A stretch of 64,000 nt of DNA from Roseburia rectibacter (GCF_014287515.2 NZ_CP092473.1:1949001-2013000); one strand, 5' to 3'; positions 8,143 to 16,757 are shown, counted from the first letter of the stretch. The notes: a model not told the origin generated them from the sequence alone. Made by a program: numbers and translations.

Positions 8143-8300
8143 GGTTATGACGGAATAAAAAAGAATATTCCAAACAAACACATGTGTGGACTGACAGGCT
8201 GGTGCCAGATGGTCGTCTGAAAGAATGAAACACATGGAAGCAACTTATAAAAAGCCTGACGCACAGCTTTTTATAACAACAAAAACCAGGAGGTAGAAAC
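8143..8300 (+). ncRNA. Structured 5' leader of rpsB (possible S2 autoregulatory leader)
   Basis: About 155 transcribed bases precede rpsB. CATGTGT (8181-8187) can pair with ACACATG (8230-8236), enclosing smaller stems around 8193-8216. A perfect 11-bp stem (8245-8255 with 8266-8276) then ends in a T-run, followed by the AGGAGG ribosome site at 8288. The last hairpin looks like a weak terminator/attenuator. Autoregulation by S2 is a plausible role by analogy with other r-protein leaders; I cannot match it to a named family. Confidence 0.5.
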
Positions 8301-9044
8301 ATGAGCGTTATTTCAATGAAACAGTTATTAGAGGCAGGTGTTCACTTTGGACATCAGACAAGAAGATGGAACCCTAAAATGGCTCCATACATCTACACAG
8401 AGAGAAACGGAATCTATATCATTGATTTACAGAAATCCGTTGGTAAAGTAGATGAGGCTTACAAAGCAGTATCTGATATCGCAGCAGCAGGTGGCACAAT
8501 TCTTTTCGTAGGAACAAAGAAGCAGGCTCAGGATGCAATCAAGACTGAGGCAGAGCGTTGCGGAATGTTCTATGTAAATGAGAGATGGTTAGGTGGTATG
8601 CTGACCAACTTCAGAACTATCCAGAGCCGTATTGCAAGATTAAAAGAGATCGAGACAATGGCAACAGATGGTACTTTCGAAGTATTACCAAAGAAAGAAG
8701 TTATCGCACTGAAAAAAGAGTGGGAGAAATTAGAGAAAAACCTTGGTGGTATCAAGGAAATGAAAAAGATCCCGGATGCAATCTTCGTTGTAGATCCTAA
8801 GAAAGAAAGAATCTGTATCCAGGAAGCTCATACATTAGGAATCAAATTAATTGGTATCGCTGATACAAACTGTGATCCGGAAGAGTTAGATTATGTAATT
8901 CCGGGTAATGATGATGCTATCAGAGCCGTTAAATTAATCGTATCTAAGATGGCAGATGCTGTTATCGAGGCTAATCAGGGTGCAGAGATGACTGCAGAAG
9001 AGGCAGAGTCTGCAGCAGCTGACGAAGCAGTAGAGGAAGCATAA
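8301..9044 (+). CDS. rpsB: 30S ribosomal protein S2
   Basis: Ribosomal protein S2 of the small subunit. The 247-residue protein begins with the typical [20 protein letters not shown] and contains [26 protein letters not shown] and [20 protein letters not shown]; the acidic Ala/Glu-rich tail is common in clostridia. It has its own promoter at 8108 and an AGGAGG ribosome site. Codon use is strongly biased, fitting high expression. tsf follows 28 bases downstream, the usual pair. Confidence 0.98.
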   Translation: MSVISMKQLLEAGVHFGHQTRRWNPKMAPYIYTERNGIYIIDLQKSVGKVDEAYKAVSDIAAAGGTILFVGTKKQAQDAIKTEAERCGMFYVNERWLGGMLTNFRTIQSRIARLKEIETMATDGTFEVLPKKEVIALKKEWEKLEKNLGGIKEMKKIPDAIFVVDPKKERICIQEAHTLGIKLIGIADTNCDPEELDYVIPGNDDAIRAVKLIVSKMADAVIEANQGAEMTAEEAESAAADEAVEEA

Positions 9045-9072
9045 GAACAAATTAATTTTGGAGGATTGAAAA

Positions 9073-10008
9073 ATGGCTATTACAGCAGCTATGGTAAAAG
9101 AACTGCGTGAGATGACTGGCGCAGGTATGATGGATTGTAAAAAAGCATTAAACGAGACTAACGGAAATATGGACGAGGCTGTTGAGTTCTTAAGAAAGAA
9201 CGGACAGGCTAAGGCTGAGAAGAAAGCAAGCAGAATCGCAGCAGAGGGTCTTTGCACCGTTGTTGTAAAAGATGATACAACAGCAGCAGTTGTTGAAGTT
9301 AACTCTGAGACTGATTTCGTTGCTAAGAATGAGACATTCCAGAATTTCGTAAAAGCAGTAGCAACTCAGGCTGTAAACTCTGATGCAAAAGATATGGATG
9401 CATTTATGGCAGAGGCATGGAACGAGGATGCTTCTAAGACTGTTAACGATGCATTAGTAGAGAAAGTAGCTGTAATCGGAGAGAACTTAAAGATCCGTAG
9501 ATTTGAGAAAGTTGTTGCAGAGCATGGCTGCGTAGTTTCTTATGTACATGGCGGCGGAAGAATCGGTGTTATCGTAGACGCTGATACTGATGTTGTTAAT
9601 GATGCTGTAAAAGAGGCTATGGTTAACATTGCAATGCAGATCGCAGCTTTAAATCCAAAATACGTTTCCAGAGACGAAGTAAGTGCTGATTATATCGCAC
9701 ATGAGAAAGAAATTCTTTTGGCTCAGATCATGAACGATCCGAAAGAGTCCCAGAAACCGGAGAAAGTTATCAACGGTATGATCGAAGGACGTATCAGCAA
9801 AGAGTTAAAAGAAGTATGCTTAGTAGATCAGGTATACGTAAAAGCTGAGGATGGAAAACAGACCGTTGCTAAATACCTTGAAGAGGTTTCTAAAGCAGCT
9901 GGATGTACTGTAAAAGTTAAGAGATTTGTTCGTTTTGAGACTGGTGAAGGTCTTGAGAAGAAACAGGAAGATTTTGCAGCAGAAGTTGCAGCTCAGATGA
10001 ATGCTTAA
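9073..10008 (+). CDS. tsf: Translation elongation factor Ts
   Basis: EF-Ts is the nucleotide exchange factor for EF-Tu. The 311-residue protein has the N-terminal UBA-like helix bundle (MAITAAMVKELREMTGAGMM, DCKKALNE) and the dimerisation core with TDFVAKNETF and VVSYVHGGGRIGV. Length is normal. It is preceded by TTGGAGG and followed by a strong terminator, so rpsB-tsf forms a two-gene unit. Confidence 0.98.
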   Translation: MAITAAMVKELREMTGAGMMDCKKALNETNGNMDEAVEFLRKNGQAKAEKKASRIAAEGLCTVVVKDDTTAAVVEVNSETDFVAKNETFQNFVKAVATQAVNSDAKDMDAFMAEAWNEDASKTVNDALVEKVAVIGENLKIRRFEKVVAEHGCVVSYVHGGGRIGVIVDADTDVVNDAVKEAMVNIAMQIAALNPKYVSRDEVSADYIAHEKEILLAQIMNDPKESQKPEKVINGMIEGRISKELKEVCLVDQVYVKAEDGKQTVAKYLEEVSKAAGCTVKVKRFVRFETGEGLEKKQEDFAAEVAAQMNA

Positions 10009-10040
10009 TTTGATATTGTGCTAAGTTCCTGAACATATTG

Positions 10041-10086
10041 ATAACCCTTATGAATGATGCAGACATCATTTATAAGGGTTATTTTT
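10041..10086 (+). terminator. Terminator of rpsB-tsf
   Basis: ATAACCCTTATGAATGATG (10041-10059) pairs with the inverted copy at 10064-10082 around a short loop, with one interruption, followed by TTTTT. It lies between tsf and the convergent AraC gene and may serve both strands. Confidence 0.85.
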
Positions 10087-10090
10087 GACT

Positions 10091-10975
10091 CTAAATATTG
10101 ATCTTCCGCTGGAAAGTTCCTGGTGTCATTCCATATTTCTTTTTAAATTCCCGATGAAAATAGGATAAATTATTAAATCCACAGGAGAGTGAGACCTCAA
10201 GAGAGGATTCCGCACCCTGTTCGAATAGCTCTGCCGCTTTTTCCAGTCGGATATTCCGTACATACTCCATGGCAGATTCTCCCATATATTTTTTGAAAAA
10301 ACGCATGAAATGGTATTCGCTGAAACAGCAGATGGATGCGAGATCGGCGATTGATAAGGGCTCAGCATAATGCTGTTCAATGAATTCTAACACGGCTTTC
10401 AGTTTGCTGGTGTGTTCATTGGAAAGCTGGGAAAATGCAGAATCTTCCTGACAGAAAGGAAGCAGCAGAGCGATCAGTTCTAAAAGGAGAGACTTGATCT
10501 TCAGTTCATAACCAATGGATTTACTATGATAAAGCTGACTAAGCCTTTGAAAAATCGACAGGGCGTCTCCATAGATGGGATGTTCTTTTTTTATGATATA
10601 AGGAGGAATTAATTTTTGCATTGCAAGCGGCGCGAGATATTTGACTGCACAGATATCCGCGTTTCCCATGCCAAGATAATTCATATGAAAAACATATGTT
10701 TCGGAAGTCATTACCGGATCTGTGTCAGCGTGGATAGAATGAAGGACTAAAGGTGGTACAAATATAAGATCTCCCACATCTGCAGAATAGGGACAAAGCT
10801 GTATCTGATAGGTACAGCCTCCGTTTGTAATCATTGTAAACTCAGCCTCATCGTGCCAGTGCGCAGTGACTGCCGGACAGGTGGCAGACAGGTTTGTGAC
10901 ATAGCATTGCAGAGGAAAGAGCTGTTCACCGTGTTTTGCTTTTTCTTTTTGGTCTAAAGATAAACTGATTGCCAT
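10091..10975 (-). CDS. AraC-family transcriptional regulator (cupin plus HTH)
   Basis: A 294-residue regulator with an N-terminal cupin-type sensor (HWHDEAEFTMITNGG; GDLIFVPPLVLHSI) and a C-terminal AraC/XylS double helix-turn-helix (LSIADLASICCFSEYHFMRF; SLSCGFNNLSYFHREFKKKY, GMTPGTF). The start is placed at 10975, where ATGGAG gives a ribosome site seven bases upstream; a longer frame to 11164 runs into the structured element and has no such site. It is divergent from the GH13 glucosidase across the structured island, so control of sugar use is plausible but not shown. Confidence 0.88.
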   Translation of the reverse strand: MAISLSLDQKEKAKHGEQLFPLQCYVTNLSATCPAVTAHWHDEAEFTMITNGGCTYQIQLCPYSADVGDLIFVPPLVLHSIHADTDPVMTSETYVFHMNYLGMGNADICAVKYLAPLAMQKLIPPYIIKKEHPIYGDALSIFQRLSQLYHSKSIGYELKIKSLLLELIALLLPFCQEDSAFSQLSNEHTSKLKAVLEFIEQHYAEPLSIADLASICCFSEYHFMRFFKKYMGESAMEYVRNIRLEKAAELFEQGAESSLEVSLSCGFNNLSYFHREFKKKYGMTPGTFQRKINI

Positions 10976-11085
10976 AAAAACTCCATTCTGCCGGTGCAGA
11001 TTTTGGTCTGTATATGCGAATCTGCTGCCAGCTTTTTTACTACCTGAAAATACACAATATATCCAAGCATGAGTTGCCCTGTGTA

Positions 11086-11370
11086 GGGTGGTTTCGGGGG
11101 TTTTCGATTGGCAAATTGCATCAAGCCGGGACTGTTTTGTTTCCGTTGTCCGAAAATAAGACAATCTAAGGCTGCCTGGTTCAGGTTGTGGCGGAGTGAC
11201 GTGTGCGTCTTAAATGTGCCATCCGGGCACATTAAGACTTGTGCTGCCGTCCGTGGCAGCACAACACTGTATTGCGGACAGGCAGTCTAAGATTGACTAA
11301 TTTTCTCCCAAAGTCACAAAACAGGTCCCGGCTTAATGCGATTTGCCAGCCACTAAGTTGTGAACCACCC
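11086..11370 (-). repeat. Structured inverted element, copy L
   Basis: A 285-bp imperfect palindrome. Outer arms are GGGTGGTT (11086-11093) and AACCACCC (11363-11370). Strong terminal inverted repeats at 11109-11132 and 11325-11348 match at 22 of 24 positions and carry a central CCCGGCTT. Inside are a second long stem (about 11163-11179 with 11280-11296) and two apical hairpins: 11241-11262 (loop ACGGAC on the minus strand) and 11207-11238 (loop CGGAT on the minus strand). It is a diverged copy, in opposite orientation, of the element at 11736-12044. It may be a mobile MITE-like repeat, a structured RNA gene, or both. Confidence 0.8.
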
Positions 11371-11735
11371 TTCGCCGGAGAACTCATTTTACAACCTTGG
11401 GGGTGCGTAAATTTTTAGTGTTTTGTGTCTGAATCTGATTAAAAAATATTTCTAAATAACTATATTCAATAATTTATTATTTGTTTGATAACGCTGGCAA
11501 AAAACTCAATATATTCCACTATGCTCATGTTTATTGCCATACACATTTGAAGAATATTTTGTGTTATTGGTCTGACAATTTACGAAACAATTCATGTAGT
11601 ACAATGTAGCAGATGGAAATTCTGGAAAGTCATTAGGCTGAATATCAATGATACAACACCTTAGGATTTTAAGCATATTTCCATTCGTGCGAATATCAAA
11701 AATCCGCACTTACGCCCCCCGATTTTGAGATGAAC
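11371..11735. other. AT-rich core between the two inverted elements
   Basis: About 365 bases separate the two structured copies. The outer parts still match in inverted orientation (GGGGGTGCGTAA at 11399 against the complement of TTACGCCCCCC at 11710), so the inverted repeat extends into the core. The middle is AT-rich. The only sizeable open frame is the minus-strand ORF at 11506-11709. I see no transposase domain. Confidence 0.6.
11506..11709 (-). CDS. Small ORF within the inverted-element island, unknown
   Basis: A 67-codon frame starting at GTG (11709), directly after an in-frame TAA. It encodes a mildly protein-like sequence (DIQPNDFPEFPSATLYYMNC) with four cysteines and no recognised domain. 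No convincing Shine-Dalgarno sequence is visible. It lies wholly in the core between the two inverted elements. It may be a remnant of a larger gene or a chance frame. Confidence 0.3.
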   Translation of the reverse strand: MRIFDIRTNGNMLKILRCCIIDIQPNDFPEFPSATLYYMNCFVNCQTNNTKYSSNVYGNKHEHSGIY

Positions 11736-12044
11736 CGCCCACCCAAATGGTGTTCACAACCTGAAGACTGGCATCTTGCGCAAAGCCGGAGCTGATTTTG
11801 TGACTTTGGGAGAAAATTAGAAAATCTTAGTGTGTCTGCAGATACACAGTGATGTTCTGCCACGGATGGCAGAACAAGGCTTCACGAGCCACGGATGGCT
11901 CGTTGAACGCCGGTCACGTCACTCCGAAAAAATCTAACTCAGACACACTTAGACTTTTCTTATTTTCGTACAACGGAACAAAAATTACTCCGGCTTTGCG
12001 CAAGATGCCACTCACAAACCTGCGACACACCATTGGGACGGGCG
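11736..12044 (+). repeat. Structured inverted element, copy R
   Basis: A 309-bp palindromic element. Outer arms begin CGCCC (11736) and end GGGCG (12044). Terminal inverted repeats at 11769-11791 and 11988-12010 are a perfect 23-bp match (core CTTGCGCAAAGCCGG). Inside are a long imperfect stem (about 11821-11838 with 11939-11957) and two apical hairpins: 11854-11875 and 11878-11911, both with loop ACGGAT closed by GCC/GGC. Blocks such as GTGACTTTGGGAGAAAATTA and CACGTCACTCCG are shared with copy L. Stem sequences differ between the copies in a pair-preserving way. Confidence 0.8.
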
Positions 12045-12233
12045 ATTTATTTCATAAACAAACCAACATTTGTTGGGTAGCTATGATAGCAGTATTGTAC
12101 AATATTATCCAACCATAATGCAAGAAAAACGAATAAAAATCAAATATAATATTTACATCAGCTGAAAAAGAAAACAGAATTATGCAAAAAATATAAAAAG
12201 AATATTGAAATAAAATGTGTCAGGAGGAAAAAA
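12045..12233 (+). promoter_or_regulatory. Upstream region of the GH13 glucosidase with two palindromes
   Basis: Two short perfect inverted repeats, CCAACATTTGTTGG (12063-12076) and TATTGTACAATA (12093-12104), could be operators. A TATAAT at 12145-12150 is a possible -10, but no good -35 is present at the right distance, as expected for an activator-dependent promoter. AGGAGG at 12222 is the ribosome site. Assignments are inference. Confidence 0.4.
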
Positions 12234-13907
12234 ATGAAAAGAAAATGGTGGCATGACAAGGTAGCATATCAGATCTATCCAAAGAGTTTTCTGGATACAA
12301 ACGGAGACGGAATTGGTGATCTGAGAGGAATTATCTCAAAACTGGATTATTTAAAAGAACTTGGCATTGATATCATCTGGCTTTCTCCGATTTATAAATC
12401 ACCGTTTATTGACCAGGGATATGATATATCTGATTACTATAAGATTGCAGAAGAATTTGGAACTATGGAAGAATTTGACGAGCTGCTTGCCGAAGCAAAA
12501 AAGCGTGACATGTACATTGTTATGGATCTGGTGGTAAACCATTGTTCGAGTGAACATGAATATTTTAAGGCGGCTTTAGCTGATCCGGACGGACCTTATG
12601 CAGATTATTTTTATTTTGTAAAGGGAAAAGATGGAAAAGAACCAAGCAATTATCGTTCTTATTTTGGTGGAAAGGCATGGGAGCCGGTGCCGGGATCGGA
12701 TAAATACTATCTGCATATGTTTGCTAAGGAACAGCCGGACTGGAACTGGGAAAACAAAGAAGTACGGGATAAGATATATAAGATGATCAACTGGTGGTTA
12801 GATAAGGGACTTGGTGGATTCCGTATTGATGCGATCATTAATATCAAGAAAGATACAAGTTTTCCTTCCTATGAACCGGATGGGGATGATGGTCTGGTGT
12901 CATGTGTGAAGATGGTAGAAGAGACAGACGGCGTCGGAGAATTTTTAGAGGAGATGAAACATGAGACTTTCGAGAAATACGACGCTTTTACAGTTGGTGA
13001 AGTATTTAATATGAAAGAGGACGAATTAAGGGAGTTTGTCGGGGATGATGGTCATTTCTCAAGCATGTTTGATTTCTCTGCACATGAACTGACCTATGGT
13101 GAGCATGGATGGTATGACAGCAAAAAGATAGATTTTAAACGCTGGCGAGAAATTTTGTTTGCTTCCCAGAAAGAGATGGAGGGCATTGGGTTTAAGGCAA
13201 ACATCATTGAAAATCATGATGAACCGAGAGGTGCAAGCCGTTACCTTCCGGATTATGCGCAGAATGAAATGGGCAAAAAAATGCTTGCCACAACTTCAAT
13301 CCTGCTTCGGGGAATCCCGTTTATTTATCAGGGACAGGAAATCGGTATGACAAACTGTCATAGAAACGATATTTCAGAATATGATGATATCAGTACAAAA
13401 GATCAGTATCAGGTTGCAATCGAGGCAGGATGTACGAAAGAAGAAGCATTGGCATGCTGCTATGAAAACAGCAGGGACAATGCGCGTACACCAATGCAGT
13501 GGAGTGCAGATGAAAAAGGAGGCTTTAGTGTACATGTGCCTTGGCTTGCAATGAATCCAAATTATAAAGAAATCAATGTCCGTGAGCAGGAAGGACGGGA
13601 GGACTCAGTACTTTCCTATTATAAAAAGCTGATCGCACTGCGCAAATCACCGGAATTTAAAGAAACTTTTGTTTATGGAAGAGTAGTACCAGTTTATGAA
13701 GATACGGATACAATATTTGGATTTATGCGTATTGGAGAAGAAAACGGACAGAAAATACTTGTAATCGCAAATTACGGAAAAGATGCGGCAGAGTTGATGC
13801 TGCCGGGAGAGGTAAAAGAAATTTTGCTGTCAAATACAGGTAGAAAAACTCTGCCGGGTGAGAAGATTATGCTGGAGAGTCTTGAGACAGCAGTACTTTT
13901 TCTGTAA
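12234..13907 (+). CDS. GH13 alpha-glucosidase / oligo-1,6-glucosidase (GH13_31-like)
   Basis: A 557-residue cytoplasmic glycoside hydrolase for short alpha-glucosides. The N-terminus WWHDKVAYQIYPKSFLDTNG is typical of the oligo-1,6-glucosidase group. The TIM barrel carries nucleophile D199 (GFRIDAII), acid/base E256 (VGEVF) and transition-state stabiliser D329 (ENHDEP). Alanine after the nucleophile, rather than valine, has been linked to alpha-1,4 over alpha-1,6 preference, so the substrate is uncertain. No signal peptide. It stands alone behind an AGGAGG site, divergent from an AraC regulator. Confidence 0.92.
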   Translation: MKRKWWHDKVAYQIYPKSFLDTNGDGIGDLRGIISKLDYLKELGIDIIWLSPIYKSPFIDQGYDISDYYKIAEEFGTMEEFDELLAEAKKRDMYIVMDLVVNHCSSEHEYFKAALADPDGPYADYFYFVKGKDGKEPSNYRSYFGGKAWEPVPGSDKYYLHMFAKEQPDWNWENKEVRDKIYKMINWWLDKGLGGFRIDAIINIKKDTSFPSYEPDGDDGLVSCVKMVEETDGVGEFLEEMKHETFEKYDAFTVGEVFNMKEDELREFVGDDGHFSSMFDFSAHELTYGEHGWYDSKKIDFKRWREILFASQKEMEGIGFKANIIENHDEPRGASRYLPDYAQNEMGKKMLATTSILLRGIPFIYQGQEIGMTNCHRNDISEYDDISTKDQYQVAIEAGCTKEEALACCYENSRDNARTPMQWSADEKGGFSVHVPWLAMNPNYKEINVREQEGREDSVLSYYKKLIALRKSPEFKETFVYGRVVPVYEDTDTIFGFMRIGEENGQKILVIANYGKDAAELMLPGEVKEILLSNTGRKTLPGEKIMLESLETAVLFL

Positions 13908-14035
13908 GCAGGCATATAATAAACAGCATCTTTCTGGAACAAATATAATGACATTTGGCAGATGCAGGCATTACATAGAATTGACAAAAACTTCATAAAA
14001 AAAATACAGGAAGCGTTAAGAATCCGATATCCCGG

Positions 14036-14064
14036 TTGACGGTAAAAAATACGTCTGATATGTT
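14036..14064 (+). promoter_or_regulatory. Promoter upstream of Na/Pi cotransporter
   Basis: TTGACG (14036-14041), a 17-base spacer and TATGTT (14059-14064), about 80 bases before the transporter start. The 238-base gap from the glucosidase shows no other gene. Confidence 0.5.
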
Positions 14065-14145
14065 AAAAGAGTGTGTAAAAAGCGGCAATGACGTGTTTGC
14101 AGGAAAAACGGAAAATGCCGTAATAACTAAAAAAAGAGGGATAAA

Positions 14146-15783
14146 ATGGGAGCAAAAGAATTTGCATCATTATTAGGAGGACTGGCGCTTTTTCTGTATG
14201 GAATGAACATGATGAGCCAGGGGATGGAGGCTGCTGCCGGAAATAAGATGAAACAGATCTTAGAGCGGCTGACAACGAACCGGTATTTAGGTGTTTTAGT
14301 AGGAGCAGTGATCACTGCGATCATACAGTCATCCTCCGCAACAACAGTTATGGTCGTAGGTTTTGTTAATTCCGGCATGATGACATTGCGGCAGGCAGTC
14401 GGAGTGATCATGGGTGCTAATATCGGTACGACCATTACAGGACAGCTGATCGCACTTGATGCCGGGGCGATCGCACCGTTTATTGCGTTTTTAGGTGTTG
14501 TGCTGGTTGTTTTTCTGAAACAGCCAAAAGTAAAAAACATAGGAGGTATTTTAGCAGGGCTTGGTGTTCTTTTTATTGGAATGGAAATGATGAGCACAGC
14601 AATGATGCCGCTTCGGGATTCCAAAGCGTTCATTGATATGATGACAAAATTTTCCAATCCTCTGCTTGGAATTTTAGCAGGTGCAGTTTTTACAGCATTG
14701 ATCCAGTCCTCATCAGCGTCGGTTGGAATCCTTCAGGCTCTTGCGGCAAGTGGGGCGATTTCTTTTTCTGGAGCAGTGTATGTGCTGTTTGGACAAAATA
14801 TCGGTACCTGTATTACAGCAGTGTTAGCGTCGATTGGAACAGGCCGGAATGCTAAGCGGACGACGATCATCCATCTTTCATTTAATATCATAGGAACAGC
14901 AGTCTTTACGATACTCTGTATGCTGACGCCACTGACTTCCTGGGTAGGAGGACTTACACCTGCAAATCCGGCAGCGCAGATCGCAAATATGCATACGCTG
15001 TTTAATATTGTAACAACAATATTATTGCTTCCGGCGGGAAATCTTCTGGCAAAACTGGCAGAAAAGATTCTGCCGGATGTGGACGAGCCGGAGGAGGGAA
15101 TGTATTTAAAGTATTTAAAAAATACAAAACCGGTGACGGAAGGGAAAATCGGCGTATCAGCAATCAATTTCGAACTGACACACAAAGAGATAGCGAGAAT
15201 GCTTGAGATCGCAAAGAAAAATGTTTCTGACAGTTTTACGGCATTTTTAAACTGTGATGATGGATTTATTCCGAAAGTGGAAGAAAAAGAGGAGTACGTG
15301 GATTTTTTAAACCGAGAGATTTCAAAGTACATATCCAAAAACATGGCACATGAGACAAATACGCAGGGAAGCAGGATATTAAGTGCCTATTTCAAAGTGA
15401 CCAGCAACATAGAAAGAATCAGTGATCATGCAATGAATATTTGCGGATATTCTGAGTGGCTGAAGGAAAAAGATGTCAGATTTTCAAAAGAAGTAAAGGA
15501 AGAAATTTTGCAGATGCAGCAGACCTGCGAGGAACTTTTGACGCTGCTTTTAAATGAAAATATGGAGGCACTCGACGAATTAAGTCGTGTCTCAGCACTC
15601 GAACAAAAGATGGATGACATGACAGAGGATTATAGAAATCGTATGATGCACCGGATACAGGAAGGAACGGCATCGGGTGAAGGGAGTGTTCTCTATACAG
15701 AGATGCTCACTGATTTTGAGAGAATCGGAGATCATGCATTAAATATTGCACAAGAGATGACAGAAGTAAGGTTGGCAGAATAA
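14146..15783 (+). CDS. Na+/phosphate cotransporter with C-terminal PhoU-like domain (NptA family)
   Basis: A 545-residue membrane protein. The N-terminal two thirds contain two Na/Pi-cotransporter repeats with paired QSSSA motifs (TAIIQSSSATTVMVV and TALIQSSSASVGI) and several membrane helices (about 4-295). The C-terminal part (about 340-545) is a helical PhoU-like domain with ERISDHAMNI and ERIGDHALNIAQEM. It is predicted to take up phosphate with sodium. DUF368 follows after 19 bases, suggesting one transcript. Confidence 0.92.
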   Translation: MGAKEFASLLGGLALFLYGMNMMSQGMEAAAGNKMKQILERLTTNRYLGVLVGAVITAIIQSSSATTVMVVGFVNSGMMTLRQAVGVIMGANIGTTITGQLIALDAGAIAPFIAFLGVVLVVFLKQPKVKNIGGILAGLGVLFIGMEMMSTAMMPLRDSKAFIDMMTKFSNPLLGILAGAVFTALIQSSSASVGILQALAASGAISFSGAVYVLFGQNIGTCITAVLASIGTGRNAKRTTIIHLSFNIIGTAVFTILCMLTPLTSWVGGLTPANPAAQIANMHTLFNIVTTILLLPAGNLLAKLAEKILPDVDEPEEGMYLKYLKNTKPVTEGKIGVSAINFELTHKEIARMLEIAKKNVSDSFTAFLNCDDGFIPKVEEKEEYVDFLNREISKYISKNMAHETNTQGSRILSAYFKVTSNIERISDHAMNICGYSEWLKEKDVRFSKEVKEEILQMQQTCEELLTLLLNENMEALDELSRVSALEQKMDDMTEDYRNRMMHRIQEGTASGEGSVLYTEMLTDFERIGDHALNIAQEMTEVRLAE

Positions 15784-15802
15784 CAGAAGTTGGAGGAATA
15801 TT

Positions 15803-16648
15803 ATGTCATTTTTAAAAGATGTATTGCGGGGAATCGCAATCGGTGTTGCAAATATCATTCCGGGTGTCAGTGGAGGAACTATGATGGTTTCCATGGGAAT
15901 ATACGGGGATGTGATCTCTGCTGTGACGGAAATGCCTAAACATTTTTGGAGGAGTGTCAGGTTTTTACTGCCATATGCAGTTGGGATGCTGTGTGGGATC
16001 GGTGGATTGTCGTTTGTGATCGGATATTTTTTTCTGGAATTTCCGTTTGAGACAGCAATGTTATTTATTGGTCTGATCTTTGGCGGAGTACCACTTTTAT
16101 TGCCAAAAGTAATGGGAAAACGTGCTTCGGTTTCGGAGATATTGCTGTTTTTACTGTTCTTTGGACTGGTCGTATGGATGCAGTTTTGGAAACAGGGAAC
16201 AGATGTTTCTTTAGAACCCGGTATACAGAGCAGTATGTCCTTATTTCTGGTCGGAACAGTAGCTGCAGCGACCATGGTCATTCCAGGTGTCAGTGGATCA
16301 ATGCTTTTGATGTCTCTTGGGTACTATACGCCGGTCATAAACAGGATCAGTGAATTCCTGGCTGCATTGCCGGGATTAAGGTGGGAAGTGCTGTTTTCGT
16401 GTGCGGCAGTTCTCATTCCGTTTGGCATTGGTGTAGTGCTGGGAATATTTCTTGTTTCAAAACTCGTGGAATATCTCCTGAAAAAACAGGAGAGAAGAAC
16501 TTATTTTGCGATTATGGGACTGGTCATTTCATCACCGATCGCAGTTCTTTCGGGAATGAATATTGTTTCCATTGGGATTGGACAGCTTTTGCTGGGAATA
16601 TTACTTTTTATTGGCGGTTTTTTTATTGCAAATATGCTTGGAAAATAA
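15803..16648 (+). CDS. DUF368 membrane protein, PopT-type polyprenyl-phosphate transporter
   Basis: A 281-residue protein with about eight membrane helices and the internally repeated DUF368 motif (NIIPGVSGGTMMVSMGIY and MVIPGVSGSMLLMSLGYY). DUF368 proteins have been shown to recycle undecaprenyl phosphate across the membrane and are named PopT. Here it sits after a phosphate transporter and 3.5 kb before uppS/cdsA. It follows a TTGGAGG site; a strong terminator ends the unit. Confidence 0.88.
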   Translation: MSFLKDVLRGIAIGVANIIPGVSGGTMMVSMGIYGDVISAVTEMPKHFWRSVRFLLPYAVGMLCGIGGLSFVIGYFFLEFPFETAMLFIGLIFGGVPLLLPKVMGKRASVSEILLFLLFFGLVVWMQFWKQGTDVSLEPGIQSSMSLFLVGTVAAATMVIPGVSGSMLLMSLGYYTPVINRISEFLAALPGLRWEVLFSCAAVLIPFGIGVVLGIFLVSKLVEYLLKKQERRTYFAIMGLVISSPIAVLSGMNIVSIGIGQLLLGILLFIGGFFIANMLGK

Positions 16649-16685
16649 AATAGTAGAAGATAAATAAAAATAATCAGACAATAAC

Positions 16686-16729
16686 AAAAAAAGTGCGGAA
16701 AAATTAATCAATTTTTTTGCGCTTTTTTA
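16686..16729 (+). terminator. Terminator after DUF368 gene
   Basis: AAAAAGTGCGGAAAAATT pairs with AATTTTTTTGCGCTTTTTT around a short AATC loop, with one mismatch, giving a long stem that ends in a T-run. Confidence 0.85.
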
Positions 16730-16730
16730 T

Positions 16731-16757
16731 TTGAAAAATAAAAAAATGTGTTACAAT
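16731..16757 (+). promoter_or_regulatory. Promoter of the deacetylase-like gene
   Basis: TACAAT (16752-16757) with the extended -10 TGT immediately upstream, and TTGAAA (16731-16736) as a -35 with a short 15-base spacer. The extended -10 probably compensates. It directly follows the preceding terminator. Confidence 0.55.

Noticed and set aside
10976..11164. Longer N-terminus for the AraC regulator
   Set aside because: The extension runs into the structured element, has no ribosome site and does not look like the family; ATG at 10975 has a good site.
11086..12044. CRISPR array or classical insertion sequence
   Set aside because: Only two copies in inverted orientation with no spacers, and no transposase gene in or beside the island.
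11849..12118. 89-codon plus-strand frame through copy R
   Set aside because: It crosses the terminal inverted repeat and both apical hairpins, has no ribosome site and no recognisable protein sequence.
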